A DNA stretch of 64,000 nt. Origin: Apodospora peruviana. Taxonomy: Eukaryota > Ascomycota > Sordariomycetes > Sordariales > Lasiosphaeriaceae. The position numbers were made by a program, and so were the translations under genes. This document shows, one piece after another, positions 42,040 to 53,279 of the stretch; the stretch's first letter is position 1; every line of letters starts with the position of its first letter. Under the pieces are notes generated by a model. The model was not told where the DNA came from. It saw only the letters and a program-made list of their open reading frames with translations, and made no database searches. Location of the stretch: positions 3,006,001 through 3,070,000 of the forward strand of contig JAUEDM010000003.1 in the NCBI GenBank assembly GCA_033439685.1, read 5' to 3'.

Positions 42040-44168
42040 GGTGTGTCGTCGTGGAGCCACAATGGAAGGGTCAAATTTGTTCTGTACAGCGAAAGCAGCA
42101 GATCGTGAATCGATATGACAGCAAATAGCAACAATGAAGTTTGCTAGCTAAGCCTTTGTTGGATGTCCGTTCGACGTGGAGCTCGAAATGGCGATGTTTG
42201 GGATGGGACGCTTGAGCTAAACACCAACTTGTCAATAGGTATTTCCAACGACGCGGATCGAGATACGCGACGACACTTCCACCAGAAATAGATGTGGGTT
42301 AAAATGTCAAGATGCGATTTCATAATACTGAAGGCGCGAAACGTACATGCACTGCAGTCTCAATACTTGCATAGAAGATATCAAGAGGCGAGTCCTTGCT
42401 GGGCCGGTTGATGCTACAAAGCAGGAGGGAGGGCAATGAGGAAAGTCGGCCCGGGCGTGTTTGATCGTGTGGAAGTTGTCCAGATGCGGACATGCGACGA
42501 CAGTCGCAGGCTTGCAATGAGGAAACCGAAAACCGAAGCAAAAGTGGCCGGGTTGGATGGACAAGGACACAAGCAGAAGGGGGCAATCTGCGCGCGCCGG
42601 AATTGAGCTGGCTCACTCTCTCCTCCAGCGGGTGACCAGAAAAACGAGGAAAGGTCGCGCGTCCCTCGCGGGCGGGTTGGCGCCAAGCCAGGCATACAAC
42701 CAATCAGCGCCGCGCTCCGCTCCAAAACTGGCCCGAGCTTTCACAGGCACCAGCCTCCTTTGTGAATCACTTCAAAATCGCATTCGATTCACTTTGGCAC
42801 ATCGGCCATGTCGCGACTCTGGACAAAAGCAATCAAGCAACTTTATTGCGAATTTCAGAAAAATATCAAAGAATTAGTACCGAGTACAGACGTTTGACTA
42901 CAAACATATCATTAAGTCTTTGATAGCTATGATTGCCCACAGCCCGAGAATGACCAGCTGGCGCATCCGGTCGCGAAAATAATTCAAGAGACGCGCTCGA
43001 ATCATCTCGCGAAATTGTTCTTTTCGCGATCGTGAGTGTCGTCATAAGTTGCAATTGAGGTGCCAGTTCACGTCCGGCTGTGGGGATTTTCCACGTGGCG
43101 CCGATGCGGCTCAAGGGACAGGAGGGGGACAGCCCAGGAACAAGCGGGCGCCGGCCTCTCGGCCCAGCCCTATGGACAAGACCGGGTCGGAAAGGAAACT
43201 GCTAGGTTGGCGGGTTGGTCTGTGCCAGAAAGGCTGTTGAAGTGAAGGGCAGCCAGCTCACCAGCAGCTGTGGGTTTTATTTGGTTGATCTGGGAAGGCA
43301 TCTTGGATCTGTTTCTCACTCCGCTGATCTCCTCCAGAATTCAGTAATTTTCAGAGTTTTGGTACCTGTCTACTTGTCAAGTGCCTATTTATTGAGACAA
43401 GACATTTCACTATTCCTTCAGAGACAAAGGACACCGATTTCGTTAGTCCTTGATTTGTGATTGCGCTGTCCTGTGGTCAAGATGAACATCTTTGGTGTGT
43501 GCCAGCGTGGTGGAGGATTACGACGGATTACGATCGGGCTGGACCGTTCGCAGCTGCCCCACCCTCCTTGACATCTGTCAGATGAGGTCAATACAAGGGT
43601 GCAGCAACAACTTTAGAAAAACACTAAGAAACCAGTCATAGATTAATATACTGAAGTCAATTCAAGTGAGTTTTATATGTGATGCTTTAGCTGCAGTCTT
43701 GGCCGTAGCAGTCGTTGATCAAAAGCCCAAAAGTCACCAGGGTTCCAAACCCCTAGAAGGATGAGTGAGGGCTCTCACATCTCAGGGATCAACCATACTA
43801 GAAGCCCCATTGCGGCCAAAGACGACAGATTGGCTGCTGTTGGCGGAATACTGTATTAATTACACGCTGGAGCCCGTCCAAAGCCGCTTGCCCCAAATTA
43901 AGTAGAGTCGATTCCTTAGATATTGAGACTTTTGTGATCACCAGTAAGATCCGAAAGCTACTTCTAGTACTCTATCTCTCAGCAACGTATATTCGCAGCA
44001 ATGCTGTTGACACCTCTCAAGACCCCAAACAGTCGTAATGGAGTATTGACGGCCTGTTTTGTGTAATGCTTGTAATGACATTTCCGACGACAGCCATAAC
44101 CACTAACCAACAAAAAACAAAGGGGTATAATTGGTTCATAATATACATGTAGAACCTAAACATGGCCC
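42040..44168. other. Intergenic region between YTA7 promoter and RPA49 3' end
   Basis: About 2.1 kb with no supported gene. Roughly 280 nt upstream of YTA7 lack a minus-strand ATG and are likely leader. The middle (42420-43260) is GC-rich with overlapping short frames on both strands, none family-like. The part next to RPA49 is AT-rich. Confidence 0.5.
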
Positions 44169-45593
44169 CTATTTCTTGCTTCGGCGGCCCTGCTGTATTT
44201 TCGGGAACTGCAGCGGCAAGGCCAATACAGCGATGTGGTCCGTCTTGGTGCCGACTTTGTGCTGCTTCATCCGGGCGCCGATTTCGTTAAAGTACTGGCT
44301 GAGCTGCTTCTGCTCCATCTTGAGGTCCTCTCTCAGATCAAACGTGTTCGACTGGAAGTTGTCAATGATGCTTGAAAAGACGCAGCAATGCGTCATCAGC
44401 AGGTCAATGTGTTGCTTGCGCATCGTACCGCCGTCCGAGAACTTTCGGCGAATATTCTCAATCACCACATCTGGAGCAGGTGCCATGCTCTGCCTCAGGT
44501 GATCCCTCTGGGCAATCCGCTTAGTTCCACGCTCTTTACCTCGTTCCGCCGTATTGTAGAGCACGATCAGCCACAACAGATACCGTAGGACCTTGAGTCT
44601 CAGAACCCCACCGCTCTCAAGTTGGGCAACACGCATAACCCGGTGGGCCACGAACCGAGAAGGAGCGTTGACAGGCTCCGACGTCCTGCCTTTCTCCTGC
44701 CAGTCCATAATCGGTATCGCGTTGAGCACCTCTGAGCCGATGATTTCTGCTGGTACGTAGACATCTTGGATCTCCTCCGCATCCAGATTGCCCCGCGGTA
44801 CCGGTCGGCTTTGATCAGCAGCAGCTTGGAGCTCTTCTTTTGTTGCCATATTCTGCGTGGCGTCCATGATAGAGTCCATGACAGCAATCTCTGCAGAACC
44901 CAATTTTTTGGATGACCCCTTCGCCGAGGATATCGCGTTTTCCTGGACGGATTTGAGCGCCTTCTTGGCCTTTTTGGTTCCGAAGGCCTCGCCCAGTTCG
45001 GTTCTCATTTCCATCATCGTCTACTCAATGGTTAGTGCCGCAAATCAAAAACACATAACCTCGTGAACTGACTGGTATAAAGCCGCGCCCGGTCATTTGT
45101 CCTTTAGTAGCCATTTGCGACTGGACGACAGCTCGGACTTCCATCTTGCGAGCCTCAATGACCTGCAACTCGCCGGTTTTGGAATCGAAAATACCAAGGT
45201 AATGCTTTAAATACGGCTCGACACCATTCTTGCGGTTTTCCCTTGCTGTGTAGTGGACATTCTCGTTTGTCGTCGAGTGCAACAACAGCTCTGGTGGGGG
45301 GGGGGGGTTGTCGCTCTTCCGTCGTTTCTGAGCCGGTTGCTCAGCTTTCGCGTATGAATGAAATGTAAGGTTTTGGGACAGTTCAAGGCCAGGCGCGGTA
45401 GCTGCTTTCGAGGTTAGCAAATAATCCGCCAATATCGGTGCAGAGACGTCGTACCTATCACTGGGGGGGAAACTTGCGGCTTCAAGATCGAGGTGACGCG
45501 GACTTCTTTGGGTCCACCTTGCGCAAGGCTGGCTTTATGTTTTTCTGACTGCTTCGGATCGCCGGATCGCTTCCTTTTCTGTGAGTCGGCCAT
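44169..45593 (-). CDS. RPA49: RNA polymerase I subunit A49
   Basis: Exons (minus) 45593-45455, 45401-45073 and 45020-44169 give 439 aa. The N-terminal part (dimerisation module with A34.5) contains FHSYAKAEQ, NVHYTARENRKNGVEPYLKHYLGIFDSKTG and ARKMEVRAVV. The linker GFIPTMMEMRTELGEAFGTKKAKKAL and the C-terminal tandem winged-helix region (VARL-type helices, then LRYLLWLIVLYN) follow. This is the A49/Pol I family that stimulates elongation and initiation on rDNA in the nucleolus. The second exon begins at a tandem acceptor (AAGCAG), so an isoform with one extra Ala is possible. A run of 12 C (45307-45296 on the coding strand) encodes four prolines. Confidence 0.9.
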
Positions 45594-47452
45594 GGTGTCG
45601 TGGTGGAGTGGTTGTGTGGTTGTGTGATTGTGTGATGCAACAAGTGCAAAGGGCAGTCTTTAGTGGCGGCGTTTGCAAGAAGGGTGCTATAACTTTTTTC
45701 TGCCGAACCTTAAACCGGGGTCCGGTTTAATTCATCTCACCGCCCACTTCACCGCCCAAGCCCAATTGCAAGCTCCCACAGCTTCAATCCAGTGATATGT
45801 CGGTAACGAACTACCTAAAAATCAGAGACGTGCAAGTTGGGAACAATCAAATGTCATAATTCAAAGGTGGGAATAACTTTATTATGAGACGTTTTGTGTG
45901 ACTACGACCTGTTTTGAAATCATGTTTAGATTACACACGTACAGCCCTTTGCACTTCCAACCCGTAAATATAAGAGGCATCTGTAGACCATAATTGTTAT
46001 GTGGTGCTGCTTTCCTGTCGGCAGGCGAGCACTGTAGTTCGGTACGATGATGACGGCGAAATGACAAGATGAGTGCAGAAATGGAGGTCATAAAACCAGG
46101 TTCAGGCTGTTCTCGCATTTACACGAGCAAACCCATATTCTGCTTTCTACAGGATCTCTCGAGACTGTCCGGAGTGTCGATGAAGGCGCACACTGTGTAT
46201 ATATAACCGAATGTGGTCGTTGACGAGATTGAAGAGGCTCCTCTAGGGTAGCTTTTTGGGAGTATCATACCTAGTCACGAGAGATGTAACACACATTCAC
46301 TTGAAAGGCACGGCACCTAGAGGAACAGAACAAGTTGGAAGAAAGAATGTCATGAATTTCTTGTGGAAATTGAATGATCCCAATTCGCAGCCGACAGGCG
46401 ACAAAATGCTTCCATGGTCCTGAGCGACGCCGATATCTGACTCAACCAATCCTTGACAGGCAACCAGCCATTTTCATTTCTCACCACCAGATTAGTCCAC
46501 ACCATGCATGCCAGCGAGTTGTTAAAATGCCCTTCCCAGAGAAGGAGCTCAGGCTTCAAGACGCGGGGATGCCATTTGACGGCAAGCCGTTTTAAGGCGA
46601 CGAGTTTCGATGCAAGTATGGTGTGCAGGCACGCACAGTTGGGCTAGTGGTTTTCCGGTGTAATGTTCAGAGGGGTGGTTGTGGTCGAGAAGAGTGGGCG
46701 TTTATTTGCTGTGCGGCAGGTTAGCAGCTGTCCGGAGCACTGTGTTTGGCAGGCGACACATACGATCTTGCTCTCATCTTTCTTCTCTTACGCTTGAGAC
46801 GTCTAACGCGCTTCTTTCTCCACTTCGCTCTCATCTTGAATGGCTAGCTGGAGTTAGCAGGAGATTCGTTATACTGGGCGAGGGCGCGCTGGGGACATAC
46901 CTAGTTCGAGATGAGGATTTGCTTGTTGGTGATGATGGAAAAGGGAAAGGAAGTTTTTGGGAGGGGAAACCAGCTTAACTATGTCTAGGGCAAGCGAGGG
47001 CAGGAGCCCTGTGGGGTAGCCGAATCAGGTGACGCAAACAGCTCGTTGGGCGGGGGCCGTGTGGAGGCCTGAGACCTAAGCTTGCCAGCACCGTGCACGC
47101 CTGGCCCAAGCTTCGAGCAAGCTGCAACGCTTGGCAACCGTGGGTTCGTGGCAGCGCCGTCTTGCTAACTCCTGCCCCAAGCTTCACTTCAACTAACATG
47201 CGCTCATTCCTCGAACCTCTGCTATGGCATGATGGAAGCTACGGGAACCTCTACAATATTGTCGAGGGTTCCTTCTTTGGAATTGCAGACGTAGAACTCT
47301 TAGTGCGCCTTCTCTGTGTTAAAGGGCGCCCGGTCAGATTCCTCAGACGAGAGCGGCTACTGATGTCACGCCCGAAAGGCACAACGAAGAGCACAACGAA
47401 GAGATGACTGAAGAATAATACAATTACATCATTAAACCTCACAATACTGATA
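45594..47452. other. Intergenic region between RPA49 and the SDR gene
   Basis: About 1.86 kb. Short frames such as 46350-46559 minus and 47093-47407 plus lack family features. Nothing else is supported. The part near 45594-45720 is RPA49 leader and promoter. Confidence 0.5.
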
Positions 47453-48643
47453 TCAAAGCTTCCCCTTGATATCCTTCGAGCTATCATGCCTCCTCCCTTC
47501 ATCATCCTGCTCCTTTACGGTAAGATCCGGCAGTTCAGCGGGCATGATCCTGCGCGGCGACGTCCCAGGCACGACCGAGTACTTTGAAAAGTCCATCACG
47601 CCCGCATGCCTCCTAAGAAAATCCTCGTCCAGCTCCAGCTGTCCATTGACCACTGAGGTGGGCGCCCTGAGCATGGCGAGGATGGCATCGGAGAAGATGG
47701 TTGGCTTCCGCAGGTCGTTGGCCATGGACGGGTCCTCGCGCGTGAACTTGTCGGTTGCGGCGGACTCGATGGCCTTTTTTTCTTAGATTAGCACGAATCT
47801 ATATGTTTTCTATTTTCTCTTCAGGAGTATGGTAAGGTAAGATAGATAAACTCACTACGGCAGGCCAGATACTCGTAATAGCCATCCTGTCAGAAAGACC
47901 CTGCCTCTCAAAGTCCATGGCCAGCCCTTTGGTCAGGACGGACATGCCGACCTTGCCCATGGCGTACGCGGTCTTGCCCCTGAAGAAGCGGCTGTAGATG
48001 GGCGGGCTGACGACGATGATCCGCCCCCCTGTCTCGCTACGCTTGAGATGCGGGAGGGCCGCCTGCACGGTAGCGTAAAGACCCTCGACGTTGACGCGCT
48101 GCATCAGCTGGAAGCGTTTGTAAGGGGTGTCCTCGACCGAGGCCCACCATATTGCACCCGAGTTGTATATCACCGCATCTAAGCGGGAGTATTTCTATGT
48201 GGTTTTTGTTAGTAATTGAGTATTGGTCTTGGGGGGTTTGAGAGCATGGGCGAAGTTACTTGGATGGTCTTTGCTATTAATTCCTCCACGCTCACCGGGT
48301 CGCTTGTGTCAACCCGAATAGCGATGGCTTCACCCCCTGCCTTCCTGATCTCGCGCTCGACGGTGTTGATGGTTGACTGCTGCGAGTTGGGATCAGGGGG
48401 GAAGGGCCCTTCGACAACCGCGGATGTGCTGTATGATTTTGCGGCCACGACAACTAATAAGTTTGATCAATACGGATGGGCTACAATGACATGCAATTAA
48501 AGGGACGGTTTCTTTTCTTCAGGTTCACAAAACGTACCAGCGTAACCACTCGCAGCTAGGTCGATCGCCACCTGCAGGCCAATTCCCCTCGACGCTCCAA
48601 TGACCAGAGCTACCGGTTTCGTGTTGCCGTTTGTTGTTGCCAT
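47453..48643 (-). CDS. Short-chain dehydrogenase/reductase, HSDL2-like
   Basis: Exons (minus) 48643-48538, 48453-48260, 48194-47856 and 47773-47453 give 319 aa. The Rossmann motif GASRGIG (Gly16-Gly22) and the catalytic tetrad Asn135, Ser163, Tyr177, Lys181 (YAMGK) are present. The C-terminal FSKYSVVPGTSPRRIMP block resembles hydroxysteroid dehydrogenase-like protein 2 relatives, a peroxisomal or mitochondrial group with unknown substrate. The protein ends in GKL, close to but not a canonical peroxisomal -SKL signal. It is divergent from the kappa-class GST gene with 434 bp between starts, which suggests shared control. Exon 4 is preceded by an A9-G acceptor with a GCTAAT branch site. Confidence 0.87.
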
Positions 48644-49077
48644 GATGATGAACTCCTTTTAGGACAGGATCCTAGATAAGACTCAGCTTTCCCTGATCAG
48701 GATTTTGTAGTGGATTAATCACCTCATGTAAGGATATATCATGACTAGCAATTAAGCAATAATGAATCTCCAAGAATCCATTTTCGGTTATATGATCTTG
48801 AGTTGAAGCCCGATTACTGATCAGATTCACACCCGGTTGCCGTCTTGGCAGGTCCCGGATTGTCTTGTCCAAGGCCGGACGGTGAGGGGCCGACCCAGAA
48901 TAAGTTGCCGAGGCATCTTCAACCTCCAACCAAACACCCCTTCTTGAATGATACAGTCTTGGAGAACCATGCTTCCGAATTCCATGATATTTCGCCATTG
49001 CACGACGAATAATTATTACTGAATCGTCATTTCTGTAGCCAGCCTCTGAAATTCCCTAATCGCGAACTACTTCCAAG
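48644..49077. promoter_or_regulatory. Shared divergent promoter of SDR and GST-kappa genes
   Basis: 434 bp separate the two start codons. I recognise no specific transcription factor site with confidence. Confidence 0.45.
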
Positions 49078-50215
49078 ATGGGCGGCCGAATTGACTGCTA
49101 CTTGGATATCAGTGAGTTCTCTAATACTGTCCTCTCCTCCAACAACAAGAAGACAAAATCAATGCTAACAACAGCCTATCATCAAGTTTCCTTCTACAGT
49201 TATCTGACATATCTCGACCTGATCAAAAACCGGGCGGTGCTCGATTCACACGGCGTCCAAGTTGAGTGAGTCTGGCCTAACTGCACCTACACTGTCTCAG
49301 GCTCATCATACTCAAGGTACTAATACTCATCCAGATTCCACCCCGTCTTCCTCGGTGGCATCAACGCAGGATCAGGTAAGCAAATAATGGTAATAATAAT
49401 ATGCCCAATGCCATACATACTCTATGCACGAGCTGAAAATTCTAACTATAAATCAACCAGGGAACAAACCCCCATGGACCCTCCCAGCCAAGGCTCACTA
49501 CGGCCAGTATGACTTCAAGAGATCCGTAGCCCGGTTTCCCGGCCTGGTCGTACAGCCGCCAAAGGACCTGATGGCAGTGGCTTTGACCGTCGTGGTAAGC
49601 CTTCGCATTCACATACTCCCCCCCCCCCTTCCCTCCAGCTACCCCAACAAGACCAGCATGCATACTCACTCATCTACTATCTATCTAGCCCCTCCGAGCC
49701 CTACTCTTCATCAAGCGCAACCACTCCCGCCAGACCTTCGAGACAGCCCTGCACTACCTCATGTACCGTATCTGGTCGCCCCCCGACAACATGGACCTCT
49801 CCAAACCGGAAAACGTCATCAAGGCCCTGTCTGAAGTGCCCCATGATTTCAAAGGCCACCTCCAGAAAAAATCTCCACCGAACAGTCCGTTACTGTTCAC
49901 CGCTGACGAGGTCAAGACCATCATGCAATCCACCGCCTCGCAGGAGATCAAGGACCTGCTCAAGAACACGACCCAGGACGCGCTGGATAAGGGCGCCTTT
50001 GGTGCCCCGTGGCTGTGGGTGACCAATTCCAAGGGGAGGGCCGAGCCGTTCTTTGGCAGTGATAGGTTTGTATCACCCCAGATCTTCTCTCGTCACGGCT
50101 GAATGGGTTCTGACTCCATAAAATGTTTAGATTCCATTTCATCTACAAGTTTTTGGATCTTCCGGTCCAGGAACTTGCTTTGTTGCCTGTTGCTGGGGAT
50201 AGGTCAAAGCTTTGA
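49078..50215 (+). CDS. Kappa-class glutathione S-transferase / DsbA-like isomerase with peroxisomal -SKL end
   Basis: Exons 49078-49111, 49187-49265, 49335-49375, 49461-49594, 49689-50065 and 50131-50215 give 249 aa. The start MGGRIDCYLDISFYSYL matches the thioredoxin-fold N-terminus of GST kappa, with the catalytic Ser12 that replaces the DsbA cysteine. FHPVFLGGINAGSGNKPPW and, near the end, GAFGAPWLWV are family blocks. The C-terminus GDRSKL is a canonical PTS1 peroxisome signal; mammalian GSTK1 is also peroxisomal. The enzyme conjugates glutathione to small electrophiles or isomerises related substrates. Six exons in 1.1 kb is intron-dense for this window; each join restores frame and family sequence. 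Confidence 0.9.
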
Positions 50216-50466
50216 CGACCCCGGTGGAGGAGCATGGAGGGCGGGCGGACTGATGGCTGCTCGTATATCATCGTAGCTGGTTTGACGTTCAAGGATTCCA
50301 CCAAATACCATAGGTAGTCCAGTCTGTAGGCGTCGCGATCTTAAATTACTGTAAATAGCGTCTCCCCGAAGCCCCTGTACATCAGACCGAATAAACAAAA
50401 ACACCGGGTATCTCCTGTTGATCAATAAAACGCCACACCCGGTAAATCATACAAACCCACAGAACC

Positions 50467-51547
50467 TCAAGAGATCTTTCCAGCAAGCCTGACCCGACGC
50501 GCATCCGCCTCCCTGACAGCCTCGCTCCGAGCCAAAAAGTCCTGCCGCGCCGCAAACGAGTCCTTGGACTTGCCCGCCAGCTCAAGCTCGTCCTTGATGC
50601 CCTCTTTATCAACGTAACCCGCCCAGTCCATGCGGCTCTTCTCGACCGTGTTGAGCTTCTTGGCGTTGGCCTCGTTAGCGAGCTCGCGCGCGCGCAGCCG
50701 GACCGACACCCCGAGGTTGAGGTCCGCGCGACGACCTCCTTGTAGAGTCTGGTCCGTGATGGGCTCAAAGGCGGACCGAAACGCTTTCCTGGGCATCCGT
50801 TTTGGTTGTTCTGCTGTTTCTTCGGCGTTGTTGGCGTTCTCGCCGCCTAGAGATGCAAGGTAGAGCTTCGCTTCGGCCGTGTCCCGCGCCACGAGCTTTT
50901 CCTCGCTGTGGACCTTGCCGGCGAAGTTGTAGGTCCGCTTTATGCGAATCATATAGGACTGGTCGTCGGCGGTGGCGGTGGCTGCTGCTGCGGTTGTTGG
51001 CTTTGCCTGTGTGGTCTCTTGGGATGCAATTTCGGTAGGTTTTGGTATACTCGTCGGCTCGCTGTTCATCTGTGCCCATAATGAGTCGACATCGATCGTG
51101 ACAGGCCCGCTGCTGGCGGCTGCTGTGTGTTTCTTGGCTTTTCTGTTTGGGTTGTGAAAACACCTTTGTCAGAATACCAATCTCGGAAAAATCAGTCAAA
51201 TGGGCAGGGCATTCATACTCCACGGCGCGCATGCTCCGCGTCTTGATCAGTCCTCCCTCGCCGTCCTCGTCGTTTTCCTCATTGTCCGCCGCCCCATCAT
51301 CTGTTTTCCTCTTCTTCTTCCTACGCTTCTTCCCCTTCTCTATAATGGCCTCATCGCCCGAGTTGACGAATCCAGCATCTTCCGCCTCGTTGTCGTTTGG
51401 CGGTTTGGCAGTAGGCTTGTCGACAGTCGGTCCCTCATTATCGGACGCGGACAGCAGCTCGTCCTCGACTACAGCGTCGGGGGCAAAGTCGGAATCTTCC
51501 TCGGACATGTAATCATCTTCCTCGGGATCGGGCAATGGCGGAGACAT
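50467..51547 (-). CDS. SWC5: SWR1 complex subunit Swc5 (BCNT-domain protein)
   Basis: Exons (minus) 51547-51219 and 51142-50467 give 334 aa. The N-terminal half is acidic (EEDDYMSEEDSDFAPD) followed by a Lys/Arg run, as in Swc5, which contacts H2A-H2B. The central VTIDVDSLWAQMN block and the C-terminal BCNT domain (KSRMDWAGYVDKEGIKDELE, then LARSEAVRE) are diagnostic. Swc5 is needed for ATP-dependent exchange of H2A for H2A.Z by SWR1. The acceptor at 51143-51145 (CAG) is chosen because it restores the KAKK...VTIDVDSLW frame. It is convergent with the GST gene, 251 bp apart. Confidence 0.9.
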
Positions 51548-52240
51548 CTTGTCTGTGTCCTGTCCAGAAATCGGGGTTGGCGCAACCCAAAGACCGAGAA
51601 CAAAATGGTGGATATCGGAAGCAAACCAAATTCGGTTCAGACAGCGGCGTACCGGCCGAGTAGGGTGTCCGGTCCAATGGGGTCTTGGCCGCGTCTCGCT
51701 CAGAGAGAATTTCCCCGCTAGACTTGGCCAGGTTGTAGGTGAGCCCCACCTTCTTCTATTCCGAAGAACTCGGAACGGCGTTCTTTGGATATCTTTCCAC
51801 CGGCCCCCTCACTATCCCTTCAGGAAACTTCAACTCTGTGGCGGAAGGAAAGACGCGGGATATAAAAGAGCACTGTACAGAATATCGACTCACGGTTTCA
51901 ACATGCACTCTCCCAGATATATCAAAACCGGCAATTTCTTCCGATTCACGCATGTCCGGGACCTTGAACCTTCCCGGTCCGACGACCCGGAATGTGCCAT
52001 GATCAAATAACGATCGCTATCACGGATCTGGAAACCCGTGTGGCAATGCTATGGTCTCCCAGAAGGCCGATGTCCAATGAGATGAAGTGTTGATTCATTA
52101 GACCACTTCCCCGCATTGTAACCATGGCCCATGGCTGAGCAGTGTTCATCATCTACTTCGTATTCTTTCTCAAGGCTGCGGACGTCTAGTGATGTATCAT
52201 CAGAATCTCCGAACTAGACAACCCCTATATTCTGTCAACC
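51548..52240. other. Divergent promoter between SWC5 and PhyH-like gene
   Basis: 693 bp. Short overlapping frames such as 51549-52010 lack any family signature. No gene is supported. Confidence 0.55.
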
Positions 52241-53279
52241 ATGCCACAAACATCGGTCCTGACACCGGAGGAGAAGGAGCACTTTTTGACCCATGGCTGG
52301 ATCAGGTAAGGAACAAAGACACTGCTGCCTTGAGCAAAACAAGTCACTAATCTTCACCCTCACCATCAGAATCCCAAGGGCCTTCACCAAGAAGCAAGCA
52401 GAATCGGTGACGGGCAATGTCTGGACCCGGCTAGGCATGTCTCTGACAGACAAGTCGACCTGGTCTGTTAAGCGGCGCATAAACATGCCGTCACACTTCG
52501 ACTTTGATGCCTCCGAGTTTGCTCCCCGCGCCTGGGCCGCCGTCTGTGAGCTCTGCGGCGGCGAGGACCGTGTCAGCCCGGCCTCCAAGATGTGGAAGGA
52601 CTCTCTGATCGTGAACCTCGGTACCGTGGAAGGCGAGGGACGCCCTGTTCCTCCCCAGGAGCTGGACGAGTGGCACGTCGACGGCGATTTCTTCGTCCAC
52701 TACCTCGACAGCCCCGAGCAGGGCTTGCTGATCACCCCCTTGTTCACCGACATTATGCCCGGGGGCGGAGGCACCGTCATCTGCCCGGAGGCGATCCCAA
52801 AGATCGCAAAGCATCTGCACGACCACCCGGAAGGCGTATCACCGCGCATGATTCCGCGAGGAGAGCCCGACTTCTCGGAAGCGAATCTCGAGTTCTTCAA
52901 CGCCATTGCGCGGAACTCGTCCAACTTCGTCGAGGCCACGGGACAGGTCGGGGACGTCTTTCTGTTTCACCCGCTGATGCTGCACTGCGCCTCGACCAAC
53001 CCGCTGCGGAACGTGCGCATCATTACAAACCCCCCCGTGTCCTTGAACGCGCCGTTTTGCTTCGACCGGGAGGATGACAACTACAGTCTTGTGGAGCAGA
53101 TGACTCTGCAGGCTCTGGGCAAGGACCGGTTGCCCGGTTGGAAGATCGCAGCGCCTCGGGAGGGAGTCGTCCCCGAGCGGGTTCGGATTCAGGAGAGGAT
53201 GAGGCTGGAGGAGTTGAGGAGGTTGGAGGAAGCAAAGAGAAAGATGGAGTCGTCCCAGCAGATTAGTGCTGCTGCGTGA
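52241..53279 (+). CDS. PhyH-like Fe(II)/2-oxoglutarate dioxygenase
   Basis: Exons 52241-52305 and 52370-53279 give 324 aa. The iron-binding facial triad is His124-x-Asp126 (WHVDGD) and His227 (MLHCAS), with Arg238 (NVRI) placed to bind 2-oxoglutarate, as in the phytanoyl-CoA dioxygenase superfamily. TDIMPGGGGTVICPEA between them is a family block. Substrates in this superfamily range from acyl-CoAs to natural products; here it is unknown. There is no peroxisomal PTS1 (it ends QQISAAA) and no signal peptide; the C-terminus is a charged helix. The intron is clear because exon 1 supplies MPQTSVLTPEEKEHFLTHGWIR, a typical N-terminus. The frame starting inside the intron at 52293 is not a real start. 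Confidence 0.86.

Noticed and set aside
52293..52369. Start of the PhyH-like protein inside the intron
   Set aside because: The ATG at 52241 with a 64-nt GT-AG intron gives a normal N-terminus; the frame from 52293 reads intron sequence.
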